In this document: positions 35,265 to 45,601 of the stretch, one piece after another
Layout: each line of letters opens with the position of its first letter
Position numbering within the stretch: position 1 is the stretch's first letter
DNA from: Sipunculus nudus
Taxonomy: Eukaryota > Annelida > Sipuncula > Golfingiida > Sipunculidae
Reading direction: 5' to 3'
DNA: 64,000 nt
NCBI GenBank assembly: GCA_026874595.1
Contig: CM049317.1
Location: 70,639,618-70,703,617, forward strand
Translations under genes and position numbers: made by a program
Notes under the pieces: model-generated
Database searches by the model: none
What the model was told of the DNA's origin: nothing
Seen by the model: the letters and a program-made list of their open reading frames with translations, nothing else

Positions 35265-37262
35265 TTAATAGAAATATTCCTGTTTAATCAAACATTTTAA
35301 AGGGGTCCATTTATGGTTAAATTGTTTCATGTTATCATTTTTGATAGCTATATTCTTTTCTATACGGATATTATATCTCTTGTAAACTTTGTGAAACCAG
35401 GCACTGAAAGATTGTTGCTTATTACATTTACTAATGTACAAATATATCTTCAGAATCAGAGCCAAGAAGTTAATCCATTTTCTTTCGTTACAACCAAGGA
35501 AAACCTCATCTCCTTTCCAAGTAAAACTTTGCTTAAAGGAGTCAATTCCTTTTAACATAAGTAATATTTCCCCCATAAAAGTTTAGAAAATTTACAATTC
35601 AAGAATAAATGTAAAATAGTTTCTTCCTCTGATTTGCAAAAAGTGGAATATTTAGATTCTGTCAATTTAAATTACATAAAAAATGGAATAAGTGTTACTC
35701 CATGGTGAAGAATACAGAACTGGAAATATCGTAATTTTGTCGATATTGTTGAAGAAAACGTGTTTTTGAAGCCTATATATATATTTTATCTTCAGATTCA
35801 AGCGCGAGGTTTGACATCCATTTAACAATACTGGTTTTATTCAGGTTTTTTATTTTTTTATTTAATAATTCTGAATAAACATCTTTTGTAATTTTTTTAA
35901 TCTTAATTAATCTAGTTTATATTCATGTGACCATGTAATATCGATATGATTATTCTGTCTTATTATTTCTTTCCAAGTGATGAGGATGGATCTAAGTAGG
36001 CTGTTGTAGGTCACAAAATCTATATTAACACTGTATTTATTGCAAAATCTTTCATGATCCAGCCAAATACTTTCTGAATTAGAAATACACATTAAATATG
36101 CGCTATTCTTTATAGCTGCTCTATACATATTTTTGTAGAATATGACTTGGCCATCTACTTTTCTGTGCCAGTTAAACCACAGTAACTGGGATAATATATC
36201 TGTGTATTTCGTTTGGGTATAATAACTATATGTGCACCACGAATGCATTATATCATTCCACATGGTCGAGGGTCGAGGGTATTTTTTTTGCTATCCTCTG
36301 CGGATAAATTGCAACAAAATGAATCCTCTCCCAGTTTCAGATATTTTTAGACTAAAATTTTAAAATCGTCGGCTTTATTCATAGTAACCAACCTTTTAAT
36401 CCAAAATATTTTCAGCAATATATTCTGTGTATCCAAATGTATCATACTGAGACCCCGTTCATTGATGGGAGCAATAAGCACGTTTCTTTTAATCAATTCC
36501 CTGCCTTTGTTCCATATAAATTTATATAGTTTTTTTTCAACTTGTTTTATGACATTTTGGAAGGGCTTTGGGTTACGGACATTAAATAAAAAAAAACAGT
36601 GATATTATAAAACATTTTATAACTGTTATTTTCCCCAAAAGTGTTTGGTTTCTTTGAGACCATATTGTTAATATATTTTTTTTAAATTTTGACTACCTTG
36701 GGCAGAAAATTTATATTGACAATGTTTTCTAAAGAAGGATTTATTAACACTCCAAGTAAGTTAATCGGTCCATCAGTCCATGTAAGACTAAGTTTTATCA
36801 CCTCATCTCTGCCCCTTCTCCCTTAATCATTGACATAACTGAAGTTTTTTTCTTTATTTATGTTTAAACCAGATATAACTCGAAATTCTTCAAAAATACC
36901 CAATGCTTTTTCAATGCTTTGCGTATCTTTAACATATAAAGTCATGTCGTCGGCATACTGGCTTTTTTAAAGTTACAGTCTTCGAATCCTATACCTTTTA
37001 TTTCATCAACATTTCTTATTGCTCTAGCTAATAATTCAATGATTAAAAAAAACATATAGATAAGGTAAGAAAAGACATCCTTGTCGTACTCCTCTAGTAA
37101 TATTAAAAAAGGTAGAACTGTACCCATTATTTATTACACAATTTTGGATATCTTTGTGTAATACTTTAACCATTGATATAGCTCTTGTAGTTTGACAAGT
37201 CCACAGGTAAACGCCGGAGGACAGGTTGATCATAGGCCAGTATCCTGAACACACACACACTC
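35265..37262 (-). mobile_element. L1/Tx1-like LINE fragment, RT to C-terminus
   Basis: Minus-strand pieces in order: INNGYSSTFFNITRGVRQGC (RT motif, 37165-37060); IKGIGFEDCNFKK; the catalytic QYADDMTLYVKDTQ at 36946-36957 and flank, one frame over; SGLNINKEK; the thumb PINEGGLNMIHLDTQ near 36470; WLDHERFC and ITWKEIIRQN (36260-35910); and the C-terminal INFLALILKIYLYISKC (35500). This order is that of L1/Tx1-type ORF2. Multiple frameshifts and stops make it inactive. The N-terminal endonuclease is absent. Confidence 0.8.
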
Positions 37263-37639
37263 CTAGTTTATCTCCTGAATGATCATTGTGCGATAGACCT
37301 ATGTTGAACTTATGTCGAATGTATCAAACATTTATATAAACCTATAGAAAATGTCCCTTCAGGGCACACTTGGCATTGTTCCCATTATCTCAGAACCAAA
37401 ACGTTTATTTCTGAGGCGATGTTTACCACCATCATTTATAGTATAGATAGTGAAATGATATATGTCCTGTCTTTTTATGTCTTTTCAATAACCAGCCATA
37501 CTGGTTTTAGTGAAATGATACATTCTGAATCAACCTTTTAATCCAAACTATTTTCAGCAATATATTCTGTGAATCCAAATGTATCATATTGAGACCCCCT
37601 TCATTGATGGGAGCAATAAGCACGTTTCTTTTAATCAAT
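37263..37639 (-). mobile_element. L1-like LINE, left part of a copy split by a DNA transposon
   Basis: Carries the thumb region (IKRNVLIAPINEGGLNMIHL) and downstream segment. Its continuation, ccttcctttgttcc, is at 48703 onward. The uninterrupted sequence exists at 36505 and 49850 (aatcaattccc), so the break at AT 37638-37639 / 48703-48704 marks the insertion point of the element at 37640-48702. Confidence 0.8.
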
Positions 37640-38512
37640 GGACCTTTCCGATTGCTGGCCCTAAGCCCCGCCCCCTTAACGACGGTTGCTAAGTTCCACA
37701 TTTGTCCAAGCGGGCACATGTACTTGGTACACGAGAACATGGCATGGCGGCATCCCGCGACTCGCTCGCACATACATATCCCTGAGAACATATCATATTA
37801 GTTTTGCCAGGACAAGTCATCTTGTCAAAGAACACTTAAAAGAGAAAATCAGAGATACGTGCATGATCAGATGATATAAAAATGTGAAAAACGTCAGGAG
37901 CGATGGCGTCTGCGTGACAGGCCCGGTTTTGCATCGCGCTCTGAACGGAATTCTTGGACGCCTAAATCTTTAGTTCGAGCTAGAGAACGACATATTAGCT
38001 GAGTCATATATCACCTGTAGAAAAGGGTAAGATATACTTACTTTATTTACATTTTCTTTCAAACATAATATTCATTTGTGACATTTTGTCTATGATGACG
38101 GTGAGTAATACTTATAGTTCGGCATAGGAACCCATACCGGTAATATGACAGACCTCGCGGTTGTTGGTAAACAAAGTGATGCCATGTGACTTGCGGCCCA
38201 ACGTCAAAACATTGCCCGTTAAACGAAAATGTATGGGTCTAATGTGCTGCTTTTGCCTTAAAATCTTATTATAAAATAAGATGGGCATATAATTATTAAT
38301 TAAACGATTTTTTTCCTGCTCTATAGCAACTAACGTCAATTTTAACTCTAGATTAAATCTATGTTACACATTATTTATAACACTAATAAAAATAAAGGTC
38401 CTTTTATCATCAAAAGAGCCGAGTTTGTATCCATAGGAAATGTATACATATTCTCTAAATATAAATATTTGTATCCTTTTAGATGATATGGGCACTGCTC
38501 CAATTCTTTAAA

Positions 38513-38672
38513 TCCTTCCACGGGCTGAATTCATAAGCATTCCTGCTGAGCTCAGCAGCACGAGCACACCTCAGAAGTGGAATGTGTGCCCGTACTGATA
38601 AACAATCTTGTGGTAGCCGGATCAACAGAGTCCAGGAAAAGAAAACCAGTGGTCTGCAAAATGGACACCACC
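38513..38672 (+). pseudogene. Possible YqaJ/SWIM-type protein remnant in the transposon
   Basis: One frame reads AEFISIPAELSSTSTPQKWN, and one frame over it continues INNLVVAGSTESRKRKPVVC up to a donor-like A|GTAAGT at 38674. The pattern 'T-x-x-P-Q-x-W ... R-K-R-K-P-V-x-C' resembles the linker between the SWIM zinc finger and the YqaJ nuclease domain in transposon and host YqaJ proteins. No nuclease core is found. A one-base frameshift breaks it. I recognise this from motif style only. Confidence 0.3.
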
Positions 38673-39047
38673 ATGAGTAAGTATAAATTATCTTTAACTT
38701 ATCGCCCCACTCTTACACTAATAAGGTTTGTAAAAAAAAAAAAAAAAAATCTGATGCATGATTGCAAATATTCTGTATATTTAAATGATATCCCCATCAC
38801 TTGCTGATATATTACTGTGCCAAATAATAGAGAGAAAAAAAGACACTGGTTTTAAATTTTATTTCCTTATTAGTGACTGGACTGATGACCTCTAATGGCT
38901 ATATCAGATGTTTTTATATAATATGCCATGACACGCACACATCCTAAACACAAATACTATATTGCTTGATTACCAAGTAATGGGTACAAACTTTTTTTGA
39001 TCACAGAAACTAGGTTGACATAGTTGATGCCAGTGCCTATTCATTTC

Positions 39048-39601
39048 ATTTTCCTTGCTTTTAATTAACTGTATGGTATTCACCATAAATTCATTCTATC
39101 ATTATGAGGATGAAAATATGTAATGTAAAAATCAGATATAACCATATGTATTACCATGCATGATGCTAGTCCTTCAATTTTATTGTTATAAAATTGAAAT
39201 ATCTGGTTGTAGGCCAATACATGCAGCTGCAACAAGCAAAACCAAATCCAGAAAGGAAAGGATGTAGGAATCTGAACTTGTCCCATGCCTGTCCTGTCAC
39301 AGTACCCAGCATTCGAACGAGGATTACTGTGACATACAGCCAGAAGACCTGGAACATAAATGCCAATTACTAATGATATTTAAATAATACTCAAGACCAA
39401 ACATATGTGATATTTTTATTTTGAAAACACCAGTGATACAATGTAAAATAAATGTTGATGTATAAGTGTATTGGCGTACACAGACTTACGAAAGGAGAAT
39501 AAAAATGATGAGTCTTGCTTTTGCCTGTGTATGAACTGCTGTTTCAGAATAAGTTACTGTGTTTGTTGTAAGTCTTTCTCTTCAATAAACTTTAGAATCT
39601 G
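39048..39601 (+). repeat. Duplicated block A (second copy 51980-52533)
   Basis: Starts ttttccttgcttttaatt and ends tcaataaactttagaatctg. The copy at 51980-52533 is about 95 percent identical. In the second locus it joins directly to block B (52531 onward), whereas here 8.4 kb intervene. Confidence 0.9.
39213..39372 (+). CDS. Candidate terminal exon within the transposon, unknown protein
   Basis: After an acceptor (ctggttgtag) one frame is open to TAA: QYMQLQQAKPNPERKGCRNL, then SHACPVTVPSIRTRITVTYS and QKTWNINANY. An AATAAA signal follows at 39583-39588 (ttcaataaac). The duplicate at 52146-52303 preserves the frame with six or so replacements, mostly conservative, and ends NINANF, suggesting past selection or recent duplication. 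I do not recognise the family. On the minus strand a longer frame covers the same DNA, but it lacks splice and polyadenylation context. Confidence 0.35.
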
Positions 39602-39799
39602 GGGTGTATTTTCAAGTTTGTGACAATCTGGAATTTTAAATTAGAGACCAGCATGTATCCTAACTATGGAGATTCTCTAGACATTCAGACTCCCAGCATC
39701 TAACTTTCCTTTTGTAGAAATTAAATGTCCATATTTGTCAAAAATATGACAATCAATTAAGCCTGTGGTGCAGATAGATTGTGGACTGGGTGCTGTCCT

Positions 39800-39886
39800 T
39801 TAAGTTGTGGAGAGTTCAGAACTTGTCCCATTTGCTGTGACCATTCTCTGTCGTTTAAATGCAGATATACTGGCAAATGAAGCAGT
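39800..39886 (-). CDS. Candidate minus-strand terminal exon, unknown gene
   Basis: On the minus strand a long pyrimidine tract with acceptor (tttcccttgttttacag) precedes an open frame TASFASISAFKRQRMVTANG then TSSELSTT and TAA. It is a Ser/Thr-rich tail with no recognisable domain. The LTR element begins 20 bp upstream of this acceptor, so if the exon is real, the retrotransposon sits in the preceding intron. Support is only the splice signal and frame. Confidence 0.25.
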   Translation of the reverse strand, partial: TASFASISAFKRQRMVTANGTSSELSTT

Positions 39887-39906
39887 CTGTAAAACAAGGG
39901 AAAAAA

Positions 39907-41057
39907 TAAGTTAACGTGAACACTTTACAACGGATATAACCTATAAAACCATACGATGGGTTTACGCTCGCCACTTGATTTCACTCATCAAGAAATTAGA
40001 TCCCGGCCATTACAGGTGACATTTCCAGGTTCTTTTAAGGACGTGTATTAAAATACCAGACAATCATACACCTAGATCAATAGAAACTATGAGACATCAG
40101 GTTAAATTCACAAATATAATTCAAGACAATACTTACAGAGACACCAATGTGAGTGTGTGCGTTGATGTGTCAATACGACAGTTCTTCACATTAAAATTAC
40201 AGGATATTTTACTGAGTCCATGGTTTGTATAAAAAAAAAACCCCATAAAGTCCAGTTCCTTCAGAGATCTCTGGTTACTGTTTTGTGTAGAATCTAGCGT
40301 ATGGTTAGTACCATATAGATCTAGTCTTTCTGAGTTTAGCGATCTTCAACTGATCTTGCTTGTCTGCGACCCGGGTAGGTTTACGTTCACATGAATGCAA
40401 TAGCGCTCTTTGTTTACGTAGAGCTTAGAGTCCTTGACCTTGCTCGTGTAGCAATGGATTCACGGCTTACGGCGGTTATGTATCTAGGTCAAGCTGAACT
40501 AGGCCGGCAGGTGACGAGCGCTCTTTCAATTTATCGCCAATACGAAGCTCTGTCGGCAGCACGGCTGAGTTCTCATGAGCTGGGTCCTTGCCTCATGTAG
40601 AAGCTTGCTTCTATGCCGTTTCTGGCGTTTCAATGTTCCTACTCCCGTGCGTGCGTGCTGCCACCTCAAGCTTCAAGACCCAACTGAACCAACGATCAGC
40701 GTCTCTTCTTGAAGTCTGACGTCACAATTGCCTGTTCACTGTGTACGGCAATCCGGTTCTCTGATTGGCTTATTTCTCAAGTGTCCCATATAAGGATATA
40801 TGTGACCTAGTTTGACTGTTAGCGTCACCATGGCGACCCACATACCAAAAATGTAATAATACACACGAAGCGTGACACGGATAAATCAGCTGATAGCCGA
40901 TGGGATTTCATACAAGAATACACAATATATATATATACGATCAAGACCTGTCAACGCTTTAGGATGACGCTTCACGTCAATATCAATAGAGAACAGACTT
41001 CGTTAAACTATGATACAAAACACCGTACATATTGTCACCTATTGTCTGGTGACATCA
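39907..41057 (-). repeat. 3' LTR of the GMR1-like element (1151 bp)
   Basis: Identical in length to 45602-46752 and differs at about five positions, all within the first 350 bp of plus coordinates. Read on the minus strand it starts TGATGTCACC immediately after the polypurine tract. Its far end (plus 39907) lacks the CA-ending block present at the inner edge of the 5' LTR, so it seems trimmed by a few bases. A small frame inside (40391-40600) occurs in both LTRs and is not taken as a gene. Confidence 0.93.
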
Positions 41058-41074
41058 CCCCCTCCTTTTAAAGA
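41058..41074 (-). other. Polypurine tract
   Basis: On the minus strand CTTTAAAAGGAGGGGG abuts the LTR start TGATGTC. This is the primer site for plus-strand DNA synthesis in LTR retrotransposons. Confidence 0.85.
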
Positions 41075-41265
41075 AAATACACGGTATTTTCTCGATACAT
41101 CGTATCGTTCTATCTCACAGGGTCCAGCTAAACATATTTACATATAGCAATACATAAAAGTCATGTAACAAGTTGTCATTAGTACATGCCCACGGTCTAT
41201 GACACAGGGCAAAAATCCTGTACATGTTTAGACTTACCTGTCTAGACATTAAAGCTCATTACATC

Positions 41266-41769
41266 CTAACACTCAGGCAGTCTGCTAAGAAAATCAGGTC
41301 CATGGTTTAGTTTACCTGACACTGCTTCAATATCAAATCTAAACTCTTGTAGAACCAGTGCCCATCTCATTACTCTCTTATTAGCACATTTTGATTTGCT
41401 AATACACTTTAATGGTTTGTGGTCGGTCTGAATGGTGAACGGTCTACAAGCCAGGTACATCTCAAATTTCTGTACAGACCATACAATTGCTAATGACTCT
41501 TTCTCGATGGTGGAGTAATTTCTCTCCCTGGGCAATAGTTTACGACTGGCATAAGCTACTGGGTGCATGATCCCCTCGTGTCTTTGCATCAGGATACAGC
41601 CAATACCCACATCAGATGCATCACATTTCAAATAAAATCGTTTACTGAAATCAGGTAGCTTCAGTATGGGAGGGTCTGACAGTTTAGCCTTTAGAGAACA
41701 GTACGCGTTCTCGTGTACGGGTTTCCAGTCTAGTTTGTTAGGTTGACCTTTACGCGTTAGATCAGTCAA
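41266..41769 (-). CDS. pol: GMR1-like pol: RT connection and RNase H
   Basis: Reads LTRKGQPNKLDW and LSDPPILKLPDFSKRF (end of the RT/connection), then RNase H with all acidic residues in place: D in YLKCDASDVGIG, E in STIEKESLAIVW, D in FTIQTDHKPL and D in NHGPDFLSRL. About 167 codons, closing at the SRLPEC end before the stop at 41266. It degrades the RNA strand of the RNA:DNA hybrid. The preceding 'IAEPLTDL' is present but joined directly to the RT N-terminus, so the catalytic palm and fingers are missing. Confidence 0.9.
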   Translation of the reverse strand: MTDLTRKGQPNKLDWKPVHENAYCSLKAKLSDPPILKLPDFSKRFYLKCDASDVGIGCILMQRHEGIMHPVAYASRKLLPRERNYSTIEKESLAIVWSVQKFEMYLACRPFTIQTDHKPLKCISKSKCANKRVMRWALVLQEFRFDIEAVSGKLNHGPDFLSRLPEC

Positions 41770-41777
41770 GGGCTCCG

Positions 41778-42158
41778 CTATACATCCCCATATTGCCTAA
41801 GCAGACTGAGTATTTCACGGCGCTGACACTTGCCTAGGTCAGCATTTACCTGAACATCTCGCTCAGTCTGGCGGCGCGCATACGACGGTAACGACATGGG
41901 GGCATCCTCATCAATCCCTTCTGGGTTTAACTCTCCGAACACGGGAGGCTCTGTTTCCCCGTCTACACCGTCAGGATCATGTATAGAATCAGGTGCGCCC
42001 TTGGCTACCGCTGCCAGAATATGCTGGGGCTCGTTTCTAGCATGGTACCGTTTCAGCATATTCACGTGGAAGGTTTTAACCTTATCGCCAATCTTAATCC
42101 GATAGTCTAAGTCCCCAACCCTGTTTACAATAGTATAGGGGCCTTTCCACTGTACCAT
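41778..42158 (-). pseudogene. pol: GMR1-like pol: integrase C-terminal domain fused to RT N-terminus
   Basis: Starts in the integrase C-terminal SH3-like region (MVQWKGPYTIVNRVG, then KTFHVNMLKRYHA), continues through an acidic, proline-containing linker and reaches the RT N-terminal DLGKCQRREILSLLRQYGDV. It then stops where the RT palm should begin. Integrase thus comes before RT, as in GMR1 elements and unlike typical Ty3/gypsy. The joint to the upstream integrase frame is broken by a one-base frameshift near the GDEV segment (about 42190) and a TAA at about 42326. Confidence 0.85.
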
Positions 42159-42328
42159 TAATTTGTTCCCTCCGTCGGGAGTAACAACAAAACTTCGTCT
42201 CCGGCCTCAAACCTGCGCGTGCATTTACCTCTATCATATAACAGTCTGTGTCTGTTCGCTGATTTGTTCAACGCCTCTCTAGCTAACGCGCATGTGTCGC
42301 TTAGTTTGTCTTGTAGGTCCAGGACGTA

Positions 42329-43757
42329 TTAGTACGTCGTTTTAGTCTCGACGCTAGTATCTCGCTTGGTCCACAGATCCCTTAGAATCCGCATCGGTCC
42401 TCTAACGATCCTACCATAGAGCAACTCAAAGGGTGAGAACCCTGTGCTCTCATGTGGCGCTTCTCGGTACGCAAAAAGCACGGCGCTGAGGTACCGATCC
42501 CAATCTCGCGGTCTTTCCTCGCACATCCGTTTCAACGTTAACTTTAACGTTCCATTTGACTCCTCCACCATTCCGTTGCACATAGGATGGTAAGGAGTAG
42601 TGGTGAGCTGTCTTACAGACAAAACACGACTAACTTCTCGCATGAGGTCTGACGTAAATTGTGTTCCCATGTCAGTAAGCACCTCTGACGGCACTCCTAA
42701 CCGCGCATAAATATCAACTAGCGCATCAGCCACAGAGACTGTATCTATGTTCTTTAAAGCAACAGCCTCCGGATATCTAGTGGCATAATCCATAACGGTC
42801 AGAATATACCTGTCACCTCTTTCAGACGCTGGATGGATCGGCCCAACCAGATCCATCGAAATTCTACGCCAGGGCTCATCAATTAATGGCATCTGGCCTA
42901 ACGTAGCTCCAGGCACCTTGCCTTTCGGTATGGTTTTCTGGCAAATGGGACAGGACTTGCAAAACTCAGCAATGTCATTATACATCCCTTTCCAGAAAAA
43001 CTGAGTTCTCACGCGGTCGTGCGTTTTGTCTATGCCCTGATGGCCCGCCATAACCGCTTCGTGGCCCATCCTCATTACGTCGTACCGTAACGTCTGAGGT
43101 ACCACCACTCGAGATCCATCTTGATCTCCCCGTTTATCACTTACAACCCGAACTAAATATCCGTCCTCAATTCTAAATGGACTATCATTTCTAGCCTCTC
43201 TAGCTAGCCTCCAATACGGCGCTAAAGACCCATCCTCCTCCTGCGCCTTCAAAAATTCGGCCGGACTCACATCGGCAACTGGGCTTGCAACATTCAAGCT
43301 ACGCGTCGGTATCTGTTTCTCTCGTGCAGCGCTCCGTGTCTCCACCGCGGACGACACCTCCTTTGGTGACTCTACACCGTCACACACTATGCCTGAGGAC
43401 CGCTCAGACTTCCACGTCGGGTCCGGATCATACGGATCACGCGCTCCCGCTACGTTACCTAGCGCTAAATCACATACAGCATCCCCGACCACCATTGCCT
43501 CGATAGTACCGACAAAGTACGCACAGTCCACATTAATCCTAGCCGTAGGAAATTGTCTTACAGACCCGTCGAACAACCTACACTCGACCTGGTGTCCGGT
43601 GAACTGATTCGGCTCCACGTACGACTCACGTATTCCTGCCGAGGAACATCCCGAATCCCGCAGCACCCTCGCTGACTTACCATTCACCAGCCCTTCACAC
43701 ACAGGTAACGAGATTCCGCCTTCTGTCTGGGCAGCAAATCCTAACGACTGACTCCGA
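42329..43757 (-). CDS. pol: GMR1-like pol: protease and integrase
   Basis: In the same frame as gag after an amber stop. Aspartic protease with active-site RDSGCSSAGIRESYV near the start, then a linker. Integrase follows: zinc-binding HHCC (GHEAVMAGHQGIDKTH ... CKSCPICQK), then catalytic core with D in SMDLVGPIHP, D in VLTDMGTQFTS and E in CNGMVEESNGTLK, with 35 residues between the second D and E. It continues to FSPFELLYGR and runs to TAA at about 42326. Integrase core residues are intact. A stop and frameshift downstream separate it from its C-terminal domain. It would process the polyprotein and insert the cDNA. Confidence 0.9.
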
Positions 43758-43759
43758 CT

Positions 43760-44869
43760 CTATACTTCCGGTTTCACCGCACCGACTGTCTCCGTTTCCG
43801 CCTCGACTACTGCCATTGACATAGTCTCCGGTTTCTGTTTTGGGTTATACGGGGGGCTAAAATTAGTCCTATACCTCTGCTGATCGCCAGCAGCACGCCC
43901 TACTTGAGGGGAAGACCTAGGCCTCGACCGGGCACTAGTCTTACATTCCCGCGCCTTATGTCCCAGTTCATTACATAAATAACATCTGATGCCTCCTGAT
44001 GGCTTAAATGTCTGACCGTCCGGACTGCGCTCAACCTCTCGCTTCTCTCTAGGCTGAGATACCGGTTGCGTTGGACGCGGCACATTATTGCCATAACGAG
44101 GACCTGCTGTAAGGCTGTGTACACCGTGAGCCTCCGTATAACTCTCGGCTAAGTCTACCATACTATCAAAGTCACGACACCGTCTCTCTTTCAAAAACAT
44201 AGAGAGATCCCTACTACAGCAGTTTACGAACTGCTCACACATCAACAGGTTAACTACCCCGTCGTAGTCACCTCCGACCCCTGCCATCCCTATCCAATGG
44301 TCTAGGTATCCACTCAGTCTCACCGCAAACTGACTCGGCGTTTCGCCTCGCTCAGGCCTACAAGTCCGAAACTTGTGTCGATAACCCTCTTCGGTCATTT
44401 GGTATCGCTTTAACAAGGCTATCTTAAACTTATCGTAATCCATGGCCTCACTAACCGATAACTGTGTGTAAGTCCCTAGCGCCTTACCCCGCAGTAACGG
44501 ACTCAGGTGTAACGCCCAATTCTCCCTATCATAGCCTTGACATACAGCTAATCGTTCAAATCGCTCAAGAAACGCATCTAGCTGATCGTGAGCCTCATCA
44601 AAAGGTGGAAGCTGGATTTTCGGGAATACATCCCTACTTCTCTCTTCTTTAACCCCAGAGTCAGACTTTAACCTTAGAACCTCTAATTCGTGGGCTCTAG
44701 CCTCTCGCTCACGCTCTAATTCCCGCTGTTCCTTCTCTATTTCACGTTGCCTGGCTCTTTCCTCACGTTCTTCATCCGCACGCCGTCTAGCCTCAACATA
44801 ATCTTGTAAAGCCTGGTCCTTAAGCCCCAAGGCCTGTCCGCATCTAACAAGTGACTCTAACGTTTCCAT
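43760..44869 (-). CDS. gag: GMR1-like gag with SCAN-like capsid and zinc knuckle
   Basis: 369 residues from the ATG at 44869. Residues about 27-75 are a charged coiled coil (EEREERARQREIEKEQ). The capsid follows: IQLPPFDEAHDQLDAFLERF, LSPLLRGKALGTYTQL, YRHKFRTCRPERGETPSQFA, LLMCEQFVNCCSRDL and FDSMVDLAESYTEAHG. The second half has the pattern of SCAN domains, which are known to derive from GMR1-type capsids. A CX2CX4HX4C knuckle (CYLCNELGHKAREC) is at residues 296-309. It packages element RNA into particles. The frame ends in an amber codon, and pol follows in the same frame. Confidence 0.92.
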   Translation of the reverse strand: METLESLVRCGQALGLKDQALQDYVEARRRADEEREERARQREIEKEQRELEREREARAHELEVLRLKSDSGVKEERSRDVFPKIQLPPFDEAHDQLDAFLERFERLAVCQGYDRENWALHLSPLLRGKALGTYTQLSVSEAMDYDKFKIALLKRYQMTEEGYRHKFRTCRPERGETPSQFAVRLSGYLDHWIGMAGVGGDYDGVVNLLMCEQFVNCCSRDLSMFLKERRCRDFDSMVDLAESYTEAHGVHSLTAGPRYGNNVPRPTQPVSQPREKREVERSPDGQTFKPSGGIRCYLCNELGHKARECKTSARSRPRSSPQVGRAAGDQQRYRTNFSPPYNPKQKPETMSMAVVEAETETVGAVKPEV

Positions 44870-45601
44870 GGTAACGCTCTAACCTAGTAAGATTCCAGTA
44901 TCTAGTAATATCCGCTCTTAAAAATCCGTAAATACGTACTGTTAAAGCCAACCTAACGAACCGGCGGTATCCGTACAATAACACTATGGTAGCTCTACGC
45001 ATCAAAATCTACTTATACGGACGGACGGACGGAAGGTCGGACGAAGGGTCAGACGGATGGACGGATGGATATCAAGATATCAATAAACACCATGCACCTA
45101 TGATTACCATGCCAATCGGGAGGGGTAAACTTACCTGTCAAGAGACCCTACCACGTGACCAATCACAAACTAGTGTAGAAAAAATTATACCAGGGCGTAT
45201 CTAACAACATCAAAAATTTTCACTCTAATCTGGGTTTATATCAACCCAATAATGATGTCCAGGTATCACTGAACTAGCATTACTCACAAAACATGCATGT
45301 GTTCTAGCCAAATCTACAAGGTATATGCCGATCTTGAAACAATGTTGTGCTTCAGGTAATATTCTCACTGAATAAATATTAACTCCTAACAGTGGGGTAA
45401 TTTCATTGTGCAAGTATACACTACAACATCAGTTTGGTGTCATTTCCAACTATTAATTCAGATCAACTCTAGTTTGAGTATATGAATGTCTGGTTTCAGT
45501 ACTGTTTTCTCAGTTCAAAACTTCTGAAACTAACTGTAATTAGCCAGTTTTTTTTTAAAGGCTAATTATATCCTGGCACGCTCGCCATACAATGTCACCC
45601 C
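44870..45601 (-). other. 5' untranslated leader of the GMR1-like element
   Basis: Lies between the 5' LTR and the gag ATG. It contains a GGAC/GGAT tetranucleotide-like tract (plus 45017-45070). No gene. The primer-binding site is at its LTR side. Confidence 0.7.
45571..45587 (-). other. Probable primer-binding site
   Basis: On the minus strand TGGCGAGCGTGCCAGGA lies just inside the 5' LTR. It begins with TGG, complementary to tRNA CCA, and resembles the TGGCGACCGTGACAGGA class of sites. The tRNA species is not determined. The bases between it and the repeated LTR (GGGGTGACATTGTA) mirror the LTR start TGATGTCACC, so they are probably the true LTR end, missing from the other LTR. Confidence 0.55.

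Noticed and set aside
39080-39366. Minus-strand frames starting MGQVQIPTSFPFWIW and MAFMFQVFWLYV
   Set aside because: They occur in both duplicates only because the DNA is duplicated; plus-strand splice acceptor, stop and AATAAA favour the other strand.
40391-40600. 69-codon frame starting MNAIALFVYVELRVLDLARV, present twice (also 46086-46295)
   Set aside because: It is present twice only because it lies within both LTRs; it runs against the element's coding direction and matches nothing.
43285-43607. Plus-strand frames across the protease and linker region
   Set aside because: Shadows of the minus-strand pol frame.
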